Source: JAHOYW01 sp964515915
Lineage (GTDB): Bacteria; Verrucomicrobiota; Lentisphaeria; Victivallales; Victivallaceae
Assembly (NCBI GenBank): GCA_964515915.1
Contig: CAZEXM010000114.1
Coordinates: forward strand, 1 to 8,867
Direction of reading: 5' to 3'
DNA length: 8,867 nucleotides
Shown here one piece after another: positions 1-6,353 of this stretch (position 1 is its first letter; every line of letters starts with the position of its first letter). The notes under the pieces were generated by a model. That model was not told the DNA's origin, ran no database searches, and saw only the letters and a program-made list of their open reading frames with translations. The position numbers were made by a program, and so were the translations under genes.

Positions 1-15
1 AAAGTCCGACAGACT

Positions 16-81
16 GCTAGAGACAGAGGCGGCTACATCTTTCTCGATTCTACAATGTAGCCACGGCTGTCTCTAGCCGTG
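16..81. repeat. Nested palindromic element at the left edge
   Basis: Seen directly: 16-38 and 55-77 are inverted copies matching at 20 of 23 positions, separated by a 16-nt loop (39-54). Nested in the right part is a perfect 7-bp hairpin, cacggct (62-68), loop 69-74, agccgtg (75-81). The two structures are mutually exclusive as RNA. The element supplies the last codons and the TAG stop of the minus-strand peptidase remnant, so it was probably inserted into, or joined to, that gene. Layout and size fit a REP/MITE-like dispersed palindrome, but only one copy is in the window, so dispersal is inference. Confidence 0.6.
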
Positions 82-332
82 TTTTTACTAACCTTGTAAT
101 GCAAATTGGTATTAACTCCCCGATGGGATAATTTATAAATTGATTCATCATTGATAATATGGTTTGTAATAACACACGGTGCTTCAACGGCAATCTCATA
201 CAAACCGCTACTGGTTTGATGTGCACAAAAAACATCACCATTCCTGTCTGAACAAACCAAATTCAAAGTAAAAGGGTATTTTTTACCGTATGCCCGGCTT
301 ATTTCTTCAGGGCTTCCCCTAAATTCATGCAA
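33..332 (-). pseudogene. Internally deleted C45/AAT-type peptidase (acyl-CoA:6-APA acyltransferase-like) remnant
   Basis: The 99-residue frame starts at a TTG, the only start available because TAG precedes it in frame. Residues 1-19 (MHEFRGSPEEISRAYGKKY) resemble the N-terminus of C45 family proteins (G-[ST]-P-x-E-I-x-x-x-x-G). Residues 20-60 (PFTLNLVCSDRNGDVFCAH, later VITNHII) resemble the segment normally about 150 or more residues further on (N-L-L-x-A-D-x-x-G, then T-N-H). The middle, including the region expected to hold the catalytic Cys, is absent without loss of frame. About the last 16 residues are encoded by the palindromic element, so the C-terminus is lost too. An AGGAG ribosome site lies 12 nt before the TTG inside the end of the GH112 gene, so it is translationally linked to that gene. 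Family assignment is by recalled motif only; an intact orphan small protein is the alternative. It is unlikely to be an active hydrolase. Confidence 0.55.
62..86 (+). terminator. Hairpin plus T5, possible rho-independent terminator for plus-strand transcripts
   Basis: A 7-bp G/C-rich stem with a 6-nt loop (62-81) is followed directly by five T residues (82-86). Read on the plus strand this has the form of an intrinsic terminator. No plus-strand gene is visible upstream in the window, so it would serve only a gene beyond the left edge, or it is simply part of the palindromic element. Read on the minus strand there is no U-run after the stem. Confidence 0.3.
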
Positions 333-2538
333 CTACACTTTTTGCTCCTTTTCTGCCTACTTTATATGCTTTTTTTTTAAGGTTCAGCCACTTTATTTCG
401 TAAGGAGCCAGCTGGACTGTATGAGAATTGCCGCAGTCATCGTAAACAGTTGTTGACTGATGCGAGTCCGCGTTATTTGCGACAGCCATTATCCCGGCAT
501 TGGAATATACCGCACAATCCGTAAGCTGATTGATACTGAAGCATTTCTTCAAAGCGTCTTCTTCCCGTCCGGCCCACAATAAGGCCCGTAAAAGCAGGCG
601 GGCGTTTTGCAGCGTGTAAGGCAGGCCCGCTATATATACGGCGCGCCCCCCGGCGTATTCGCTGGCGCTCATCAACACGTGGTTCTCATTCGCATAGAGA
701 ACTTTCGCCGTTCTGTCCCGCAAAGACACAAAACTTCGTTCTGTCCCGAGCTTGACCGGGGTTGCGGCATCCATCTTTATGAAATGCTCCCCGGTTTCGG
801 AACAAGGAACTCGTGCGCAATGATTGCTGTTGCCGGTCTCCTTCTCAATCCCCATGACATCGCCCAGTTGGAAGATGCGACCCTGGAATTCCCGGGCGCT
901 TGCCCCGCCGATGCCGACGAAACCACCGCCGCCGGCAATCCATTCACGCAGTGTCGCGCTTATTTCCGAATCCTGCCAATAACTGCCGCCGCTCCATGCC
1001 GTACCCGCGTCACCGGAATTGATTACAACTTTAACGTCTTCCGGGATCCCGCCGGCTTTAATGTCGTCGAAGCTGAGGAATTCAACATCCACCGGCAGGC
1101 CTCCCAGGCATTCGAGGGTCATGGTCGCGTTTTCCGTGCTGCCGAATTTTTCACCCTCAATGCTCCATTCCGTCCAGGAGCGCAGTTTTCCCCAAGCGCT
1201 GATCACCGCCGCCTTGAAATAACTCACCGGTTTTTCCCGCTGAGTTTTTGCTTTGATTAAACGGAATTCATCGCAGAGTCCGGTGATATGTTCTATAAAA
1301 TGCGGGTATTCAAGAGCCAGCGACAGGTATCCGCCCCAGCCGATTCTATCGATAATTGGATTGCGTAATATGCCCCGCCTGAGTTTTGCCCAAATCTGCT
1401 GAGAATTTTTTGCCGGGTCCATAACGCCAAGCTCATTGGGAAAGAAATAAGGGCGCATCCGTAATTCCCGCACATAGTTCCCCGGCCCATCCGTCAGGCG
1501 TCGGATGGTAACCTCACTATGCGGCACCGCGATGACAATATCAAAGCCCGCATCTTTAAACCCGGGCTTGTATGGCTCCATGCCGATCCAGTGATCGCCG
1601 TGATAGAATGCCGTTCTTTTACCGGCGGCATGTGCTTTCCCGGTCAAATCGCGCGCATAACGCTCGACTCGTTTCTGAGTGAACGCCATCCAGTCGCGGT
1701 AGCGCTTTGCAGGCACCCGGTCCACGATGTTGTTGTAACCCTGGTCAATAAAGTCCTCAGCCCGCAGGCGATAGCCGAACTCTTCCTCGAAAGCGGCCAG
1801 CGCGGGCGGGCTGACCGTATCGGTATAGCCGTAGCTGTCGGCATATACTCCTTTTTTTCCGTCCTGGTCGCAATCACTCGGCATATGATAGGCCAGGGTG
1901 GTAAAACGCACAACACTGGTACGCGGGTGTTCTTCCAGCCACTTGTCAAAATAGGACATGAGATGTTTATAAGTTTCAGGATAAGACGGGTCAACAGCCA
2001 TAATATGCTCCCCCGTCCAGTTGTTGGTAATATAGTTATGCCGCGAAGTTATGTCCCAAATCAGCCGAACCATGAAACTGACCGTGTAAAGATGCCCTTT
2101 TTTTGTCCCGGAAATCGTTACGGTTCCGCTTTTCGCATCGTAGTTCCAAGCTGCGGGACTGAGCAGGGAAGCTTCCGTACGGTCCATCACTTCCCAGTAG
2201 GCAAATGATTCTTTCCGCGTATCCGGCACATAACAATCCGACCAGTATGTGCTCATCGGTTCAACTTCAAGGGTTTCGCCGCGGGCGGCAAGCGACCTGG
2301 ACATTAAAAACTTACAGGCGGTCTGTTCCGGATGCGCCCTGGCCCATTCCTGATCCGCGCGCACCAGGCACAAGGTGGAATATATATCGCGTCCGGAATT
2401 AATTATCTCGTCTGAGAGTTTCGTGCCGTCGCTGTCCCGAAACGCATCGGCTCCCCACTTTTCAGCGAGGCTTAAAACTGCTTTTTCCCGGCCCAGCTCT
2501 GACGGCAGGGTGATCGAATCTCTATTTGTGTTATTCAT
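325..2538 (-). CDS. lnpA: GH112 beta-galactoside phosphorylase (galacto-N-biose/lacto-N-biose phosphorylase type)
   Basis: Cytoplasmic enzyme of 737 residues, called lnpA or gnpA in other species. It splits beta-galactosyl disaccharides with phosphate to give alpha-Gal-1-P and the free acceptor sugar, saving ATP. GH112 hallmarks run throughout: LPSELGREKAVLSLAEKWGA near 11, RDSDGTKLS near 34, YSTLCLVR near 53, TNNW near 171, DVVRFT-like SVVRFTTL near 208, GDHWIGMEPY at 314-323, RRGILRNPIIDRIG near 387, SAWGKLRSW near 447. D315 in GDHWIG matches the family's general acid (Asp313 of the Bifidobacterium longum enzyme, from memory). A barrel domain (to about 435), a glutaminase-like domain (about 440-655) and a C-terminal beta domain follow; length is normal. 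ATG follows AGGGAG by about 11 nt. The acceptor cannot be read from sequence: Gal-beta-1,3-GalNAc/GlcNAc is favoured by nearby nagA, but Gal-beta-1,4-rhamnose enzymes belong to the same family. The final 13 or so residues (basic, KAYKVGRKGAKSVVA) exceed the usual end; see the A9 tract. Confidence 0.93.
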   Translation of the reverse strand: MNNTNRDSITLPSELGREKAVLSLAEKWGADAFRDSDGTKLSDEIINSGRDIYSTLCLVRADQEWARAHPEQTACKFLMSRSLAARGETLEVEPMSTYWSDCYVPDTRKESFAYWEVMDRTEASLLSPAAWNYDAKSGTVTISGTKKGHLYTVSFMVRLIWDITSRHNYITNNWTGEHIMAVDPSYPETYKHLMSYFDKWLEEHPRTSVVRFTTLAYHMPSDCDQDGKKGVYADSYGYTDTVSPPALAAFEEEFGYRLRAEDFIDQGYNNIVDRVPAKRYRDWMAFTQKRVERYARDLTGKAHAAGKRTAFYHGDHWIGMEPYKPGFKDAGFDIVIAVPHSEVTIRRLTDGPGNYVRELRMRPYFFPNELGVMDPAKNSQQIWAKLRRGILRNPIIDRIGWGGYLSLALEYPHFIEHITGLCDEFRLIKAKTQREKPVSYFKAAVISAWGKLRSWTEWSIEGEKFGSTENATMTLECLGGLPVDVEFLSFDDIKAGGIPEDVKVVINSGDAGTAWSGGSYWQDSEISATLREWIAGGGGFVGIGGASAREFQGRIFQLGDVMGIEKETGNSNHCARVPCSETGEHFIKMDAATPVKLGTERSFVSLRDRTAKVLYANENHVLMSASEYAGGRAVYIAGLPYTLQNARLLLRALLWAGREEDALKKCFSINQLTDCAVYSNAGIMAVANNADSHQSTTVYDDCGNSHTVQLAPYEIKWLNLKKKAYKVGRKGAKSVVA
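345..349 (-). promoter_or_regulatory. Ribosome binding site AGGAG of the peptidase remnant
   Basis: AGGAG on the minus strand lies 12 nt before the TTG at 332-330, inside the 3' end of the GH112 reading frame. It supports the TTG as a genuine start and suggests the ancestral peptidase was the next gene of the same operon. Confidence 0.45.
370..378. repeat. A9/T9 homopolymer at the 3' end of the GH112 gene
   Basis: Nine A residues on the coding (minus) strand encode Lys codons 721-723. In the present frame the protein continues 14 residues to a TGA at 327-325 that overlaps the next frame. With eight A residues it would instead read LKKKHIK and stop at TAG (359-357), close to where GH112 proteins usually end. 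The tract may be a recent one-base expansion, a slippage site, or a sequencing error. Confidence 0.7.
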
Positions 2539-2596
2539 TAATTTTTTACTCCCTGAATATTGTAATTCATGATATGCAATTCATTTTGCCTCATAA

Positions 2597-3769
2597 TTAT
2601 TTCAGCGTCAGTTTAATTACTGAACAATAGGGATTGGGTGAATTTTGCGGAAGGTTTGCGAGAATTATATGTTTATCCTTACGTCGTATTTTGACTTCAA
2701 TATTCGTTCCGAGAATAATTCCGGAACTGAAATCCATATCGCAGTCGGCAATGGTAATACTGTTTCCATGCCACCAGTGAACATAGAGATATACACTGCC
2801 GCCCTGCATCGCGGAGCAACCGTAAGTTCCTCCATTTACCGGGCAGGGCTCGACATTGCGGACTGCTTCGCCGTTAAGCGCCAGCCATTCGCCAAGGGCT
2901 TGCAAACGCTCCCGTTCCGGCCGGCCGATAGTACCGTCCGGCGCGGGGCCGACATTAAGCAGCATATTACCGCGCTTGGCGGCGATGCCGGTCAGTTTGT
3001 GAATAATCTCCACAGGCGATTTGTAATGATTGTCCGATGGAAAATATCCCCAGTGCTTGTTCATGGTCAAACAAGCTTCCCAAAACCGGCCCGGATCATC
3101 CGGCGCTTTTATATTTTGTTCCGCCGTGTAAAAATCCTCCGGCAGAAGCGAACGGTCATTGATGAGAATTTCCGGCTGGAGTTTGCGTGCCATCGCATTA
3201 AGTTCCGCCGCGCGCAAGTCTTCCGGGAAAATCTTCCTGACGTCCTTATGACCGCAGATCTCATCGTACCACAGCAAGTCGATTTTTCCGTAGTTTGTAC
3301 ATAATTCCCGTAGTTGTTCATGAAGCAAAAGAACATACTTTTCCCATCCCCCCGGGTTTCTGTCCGGGCCGTCCATATATTCAGGAAGACTCCAATCCGG
3401 AATTGAAAAATACAAGCCGGCTTTCAGGCCATATTTACGGCAGGCTTCGACGTATTCTTTTATCAGGTCGCGTTTCGGCCCTTGTTTAACGGCGTTGCGG
3501 CCAGTAGTGGCGGTGTCGAACAGACAAAACCCGTCATGATGTTTGGTCGTCAACACCATATAGCGCATCCCCGCCTTTTTCGCGAGTTGCGCCCATTCGT
3601 CCGGGTCGTAGTTTTTCGCGGTGAAATCAGGAATATATTTATCATATTCCGCAAGCGATATCTGCTCCTGCCGCATCACCCATTCGCCGCGTCCGGGCAC
3701 CGAATACACTCCCCAATGAATAAACATTCCAACTCCGGCTTCTCTAAACCATTCTTGATATTTTTCCAT
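2597..3769 (-). CDS. Alpha-L-fucosidase, glycoside hydrolase family 29
   Basis: Predicted 390-residue retaining exo-alpha-L-fucosidase that removes terminal fucose from glycans. Family features in order (numbering from the ATG at 3769): GMFIHWGVYSVPGRGEWV near 14-31, TTKHHDGFCLFDT at 74-86, IDLLWYDE near 163-170 with D169 the expected nucleophile, FWEACLTMNKHWGY near 229-242, and RGNMLLNVGPAPDG near 266-279. The general acid/base is variable in GH29; E231 is a candidate only. A GTG at 3844 would extend the frame by 25 residues, but that extension is Lys-rich, overlaps the sulfatase and is unlike the family, whereas the chosen ATG has a ribosome site and starts at the conserved region. No signal peptide, so cytoplasmic. 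It lies 53 bp after the sulfatase and 58 bp before the GH112 gene, fitting an operon for uncapping fucosylated, sulfated oligosaccharides. The C-terminal beta domain appears short but complete. Confidence 0.93.
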   Translation of the reverse strand: MEKYQEWFREAGVGMFIHWGVYSVPGRGEWVMRQEQISLAEYDKYIPDFTAKNYDPDEWAQLAKKAGMRYMVLTTKHHDGFCLFDTATTGRNAVKQGPKRDLIKEYVEACRKYGLKAGLYFSIPDWSLPEYMDGPDRNPGGWEKYVLLLHEQLRELCTNYGKIDLLWYDEICGHKDVRKIFPEDLRAAELNAMARKLQPEILINDRSLLPEDFYTAEQNIKAPDDPGRFWEACLTMNKHWGYFPSDNHYKSPVEIIHKLTGIAAKRGNMLLNVGPAPDGTIGRPERERLQALGEWLALNGEAVRNVEPCPVNGGTYGCSAMQGGSVYLYVHWWHGNSITIADCDMDFSSGIILGTNIEVKIRRKDKHIILANLPQNSPNPYCSVIKLTLK

Positions 3770-3780
3770 AATTTTCTTAT

Positions 3781-3786
3781 TTCCTT
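3781..3786 (-). promoter_or_regulatory. Ribosome binding site AAGGAA of the fucosidase gene
   Basis: AAGGAA lies 11 nt before the ATG at 3769-3767. It decides for that start over the upstream in-frame GTG at 3844, which lies within the end of the sulfatase gene. Confidence 0.6.
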
Positions 3787-3822
3787 TTTGAATTGATTTA
3801 CTAAAACAGATCTGTTTTTGCC

Positions 3823-5214
3823 TTATTTTTTGTCTATTAGCCACAGCATAATTTTATTTTTAAACTCATTAACCAATTTTCCATATTTTTGGTTGTAAAA
3901 TAGATTTTTCAACTGTTCAGGGTCTAAACGTAGATTGTATAACTCTCCATCATCCGTGAAGTTCTTTGATATTTCATAGGAGAAAAGATAGTCCTTGTTC
4001 CTACACCCAAACATATATCCTCCCGTTTCCACTTTCTCGATTTCGGCGAAAATTTCGCTTCGCGCGCACTCCCGGTTGCCATTGAGAAGACCTTTCATGC
4101 TCCTGCCTTGGCTCCATTCAGGGACCTCAATCCCCGCTAAGTCAAGAAGGGTCGGCATGATGTCAATCTGTGATACAAAATTTTCATTAACGGAGTTATT
4201 TTTTTGTCCAGCATCATGAATCAACAGGGGAATACGCAAGGATTCATCGTACATCACTCCCTTGTAGAACAAACCGTGAGATCCAAGCAGTTCTCCATGG
4301 TCTGCAGAGAACGCTATTATCGCATCGCCTAAGCCAAGCACATCCAACTTGTCCAGTATTCTGCCGATATGTTCATCGATAAGAGTGATATGTCCGTAAT
4401 AAAGCGCGGTTATCTTTCGGAGCTGCTGTTCCGTCATCAGCTCGACACCCCATAAATGACGGTGCCATTGTTGCGATTTTGGTTTGCCGGATAAATCCTC
4501 TTCCCAGGTCTCGGGCAGCTCAATTTCTTCAGGTTTATACAGTTTGTCATAAGGCTCAGGCACTAAAAACGGACTATGCGGACCGCAGAATGAGACATAA
4601 AGGAAAAATGGATCATCCTTATCCTGATGCTCCTCCAAATACTTCATAGATTCATTAGATATCCACTGCGTGTAAAAATGTTCCGCGCTCAGTTGCGACG
4701 TTCCATAAACAATGCTCTCCACTTTCTTTCCGTTATTACTGATATCGCTACCAAAAATGCTTTCTCCCGTTCCAGTTTTGGGATAGCCATGCAAATGCAA
4801 GTCAGCCAGCTTTGGATCAATGTCAGAAAGATATCCAATATGGCCTGATTCCTCATTGGCGCCATCATGCAAGCTTACTGTATCAAAACGCCGAGTTTCA
4901 TATAATGGGAAAAAATGCAGTTTACCGACGGCGCAAGTATGATATCCATTTTCCTTTAGCGTCTCAATAAACATTTTTGTTCCCTGACGAACTGGCCCGT
5001 TGGTGGGCTGGCCATGCGTATGAGGATACTGACCGCTGAAAAGCGATATTCTCGCCGGCACGCAAACCGGACTCGCGCAATATGTGTGCGGGAAGTTAAC
5101 ACTTCTTTCCGCAAGCCGATCGAGATTTGGGGTCTTAACCATTGAATGACCTGCGTAACCAGTGGCATTCCACAAAAACTGATCGCAGAAAAAGAATAAT
5201 ATGTTATGTTTCAT
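3823..5214 (-). CDS. Formylglycine-dependent sulfatase (S1 family)
   Basis: 463-residue sulfate ester hydrolase of the alkaline phosphatase superfamily. The active-site signature C-x-P-x-R is CVPAR at residues 51-55, with C51 the cysteine that must be oxidised to formylglycine; the maturase is not in this window. Other landmarks: N-terminal metal site DQ (11-12), TPNLDRLA at 28-35, GKLHFF at 97-102, GPHSPF near 211-216, SADHGELLGSHG at 303-314 with metal ligands D305 and H306, and K318 in FYKG. QIDIMPTLLDLAG (349-361) is the usual late motif. The protein starts directly in the catalytic fold with no signal peptide, so it is predicted cytoplasmic, unlike many exported glycan sulfatases. ATG follows AGAGG by about 7 nt. 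With the fucosidase and phosphorylase downstream, a sulfated glycan such as mucin 6-sulfo sugars is a plausible substrate, but the subfamily and sulfate position cannot be read here. Confidence 0.93.
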   Translation of the reverse strand: MKHNILFFFCDQFLWNATGYAGHSMVKTPNLDRLAERSVNFPHTYCASPVCVPARISLFSGQYPHTHGQPTNGPVRQGTKMFIETLKENGYHTCAVGKLHFFPLYETRRFDTVSLHDGANEESGHIGYLSDIDPKLADLHLHGYPKTGTGESIFGSDISNNGKKVESIVYGTSQLSAEHFYTQWISNESMKYLEEHQDKDDPFFLYVSFCGPHSPFLVPEPYDKLYKPEEIELPETWEEDLSGKPKSQQWHRHLWGVELMTEQQLRKITALYYGHITLIDEHIGRILDKLDVLGLGDAIIAFSADHGELLGSHGLFYKGVMYDESLRIPLLIHDAGQKNNSVNENFVSQIDIMPTLLDLAGIEVPEWSQGRSMKGLLNGNRECARSEIFAEIEKVETGGYMFGCRNKDYLFSYEISKNFTDDGELYNLRLDPEQLKNLFYNQKYGKLVNEFKNKIMLWLIDKK

Positions 5215-5309
5215 TACTTTCCTCTCGCTTTAAGATATCAGGTCACCAATGGCATTCTGTAATAGGTATACTGTCTCCATCCGAACAGGTACAGGAAACC
5301 AGGTTGGTG

Positions 5310-5984
5310 CTATCTCCATATTTTTATCACTCGGAAATCATGACCTTCTATAATAAAATTTAATTTACCATTGACGGAATCTATTTCCCGGCCATTTTCG
5401 GCATCTGTAACTTTGGAGCTTGCCATGCCCCACTTGTTGAAATCCAAGTTGAGAGCGACTTTCCGTTTTTTCTTCATGAAATTGGCAAGGTAAATGAGCG
5501 CTCCCTTGTCGGGGCGCACATAATAACTTGCCTTTATTCCCGCGGGCAAGCCGGAAACGGCTTTCGCCTCATCTTCCCAGTAACCCACAAACTTGCAATC
5601 CTTTTCAGTAATCCCGAATTTCCGCTCTATTTTTTCCATTTGTCTCAGAAGTGTAATATTGCAGTAGGCCGGCCATATCCACATGTCATACAATTTCAAG
5701 GCGGCCAGCATTGTTCTGGTTGGTTTTACTTTTTTCTCCAAACCGTGGAGTTTCGGCAACCAGCCCTGATTTGGCCCCCAGGCGCCCGCCCCAAAAACCT
5801 CAAGGCAGGGGAGTGTGAAAAATTCCATGAAGTCTTTTCCTCTGTAATCCCATTCGCCATCAATGCAAAGGTCTGAAAAACTGAAAGAGGGGATAACCAT
5901 CGCACTTGTCATATGGACGACAAACCAGGGCGAATGACTTTTGTGAAGGTACGAGAGAACCGCGCAGCGTTTTCGGAAGGACAA
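5310..5984 (-). pseudogene. C-terminal remnant of a large glycosidase-like protein (DUF6067/GH123-like)
   Basis: A frame of up to 224 codons from TTG 5984, lacking a ribosome site and blocked by TAA just upstream. From about residue 11 it resembles the last third of large Lentisphaerae/Planctomycete proteins with a GH123-like barrel: FVVHMTSAMVIPSFSFSD at 21-38, then DGEW at 42-45, an LPCLEVFGAGAWGPNQGWLP segment near 58-77, and a C-terminal beta domain (GALIYLANFMKKKRKVALNL near 161-180, ending FRVIKIW). Such proteins are usually several hundred residues longer, so the N-terminus and most of the catalytic barrel are missing. The first residues are in another frame of the prepilin gene, with which it overlaps at 5909-5984; the two genes appear joined by a deletion ending near 5945-5990. 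The family name is recalled from motif style and is the uncertain part; that it is a fragment is better supported. Confidence 0.6.
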
Positions 5985-6283
5985 CGGAAGAACCCTGGGT
6001 TTTTAGCATTTACTCCGGGGGTTAACCAAGCCCCAATAAATTGACCAAGTTTACCGCCGTCAAACCATGGAGCACGACTGCCTGACGGAATCCAGCTGTC
6101 ATAGTCTGAAACATACATCTGCAACCCTGTTCCAAACTGCTTCAAATTACTGGCACAGCTTATTTTCTTCGCAGCCTCCCTGGCATGATTCAATGCTGGC
6201 AATAACATTGAGGCAAGGATTGCTATGATAGCGATCACGACGAGGAGTTCGATGAGTGTGAATTTTGAACTTTCCTGTTTCAT
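5909..6283 (-). CDS. Truncated type II-like prepilin (Lentisphaerae N-methylation family)
   Basis: 124-residue prepilin-like protein; the family forms short pseudopilin or pilin filaments across the envelope after cleavage by prepilin peptidase. Leader MKQESSK, cleavage before F8, E12 as the conserved Glu5 of the mature protein, and a hydrophobic helix at 8-28 followed by LLPALNHAREAAKKISC. LKQFGTGLQMYVSDYDSWIP (47-66) and FFRCPSE (98-104) are typical of this group. Full proteins usually run to 200 or more residues; here the family-like sequence stops shortly after CPSE and the last 15 or so residues (TFTKVIRPGLSSI) are out-of-frame sequence from the adjoining glycosidase remnant. It is probably non-functional, or assembles poorly. 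It lies 70 bp after the regulator gene, an arrangement that looks deliberate: regulator, prepilin, then glycan enzymes. An ATG at 6298 would add five residues but has no ribosome site. Confidence 0.8.
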   Translation of the reverse strand: MKQESSKFTLIELLVVIAIIAILASMLLPALNHAREAAKKISCASNLKQFGTGLQMYVSDYDSWIPSGSRAPWFDGGKLGQFIGAWLTPGVNAKNPGFFRCPSENAARFSRTFTKVIRPGLSSI

Positions 6284-6291
6284 TTTTCCTG

Positions 6292-6296
6292 CCTCC
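6292..6296 (-). promoter_or_regulatory. Ribosome binding site GGAGG of the prepilin gene
   Basis: GGAGG lies 8 nt before the ATG at 6283-6281, ideal spacing. It overlaps the second codon onward of the alternative upstream ATG (6298-6296), which is preceded only by A-rich sequence, and so decides for the shorter start. Confidence 0.7.
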
Positions 6297-6306
6297 ATTT
6301 TTTTTG

Positions 6307-6334
6307 TGTTAATTAGTGCCGTTCGTGGACACTA
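6307..6334. promoter_or_regulatory. Imperfect palindrome and TGTTAAT half-site before the prepilin gene
   Basis: Between the regulator stop and the prepilin start, tagtg (6314-6318) is mirrored by cacta (6330-6334); with the next two pairs (one a G:T wobble) this gives about 7 bp around a 7-nt centre. TGTTAAT at 6307-6313 abuts it and resembles sequences before the regulator and nagA. A candidate operator for the prepilin/enzyme operon; I see no convincing -35/-10 pair here, so transcription may continue from the regulator gene. Confidence 0.3.
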
Positions 6335-6353
6335 TGTGATGAATTAGCTTTTA

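Noticed and set aside
1..15. Small inverted repeat AGTC/GACT at the window edge followed by T residues on the minus strand
   Set aside because: Only 4 bp of stem and the sequence is cut by the window end, so it cannot be judged as an operon terminator.
607..1260. 217-codon plus-strand open frame opposite the GH112 gene
   Set aside because: It lies wholly antisense to a gene with continuous family motifs, and its translation has no recognisable domain; an antisense shadow of GC-rich codons.
1519..2208. 229-codon plus-strand open frame opposite the GH112 gene
   Set aside because: Antisense shadow; no domain pattern and the opposite strand is clearly coding.
3770..3844. N-terminal extension of the fucosidase from GTG 3844
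   Set aside because: Lys/Gln-rich sequence unlike GH29, overlapping the sulfatase end by 22 bp; the ATG at 3769 has a ribosome site and begins at the conserved region.
5230..5319. 29-codon minus-strand frame in the gap before the sulfatase
   Set aside because: No ribosome site, no family resemblance, short; expected by chance. A near repeat ATGGAGAYAG inside it is too short to mean much.
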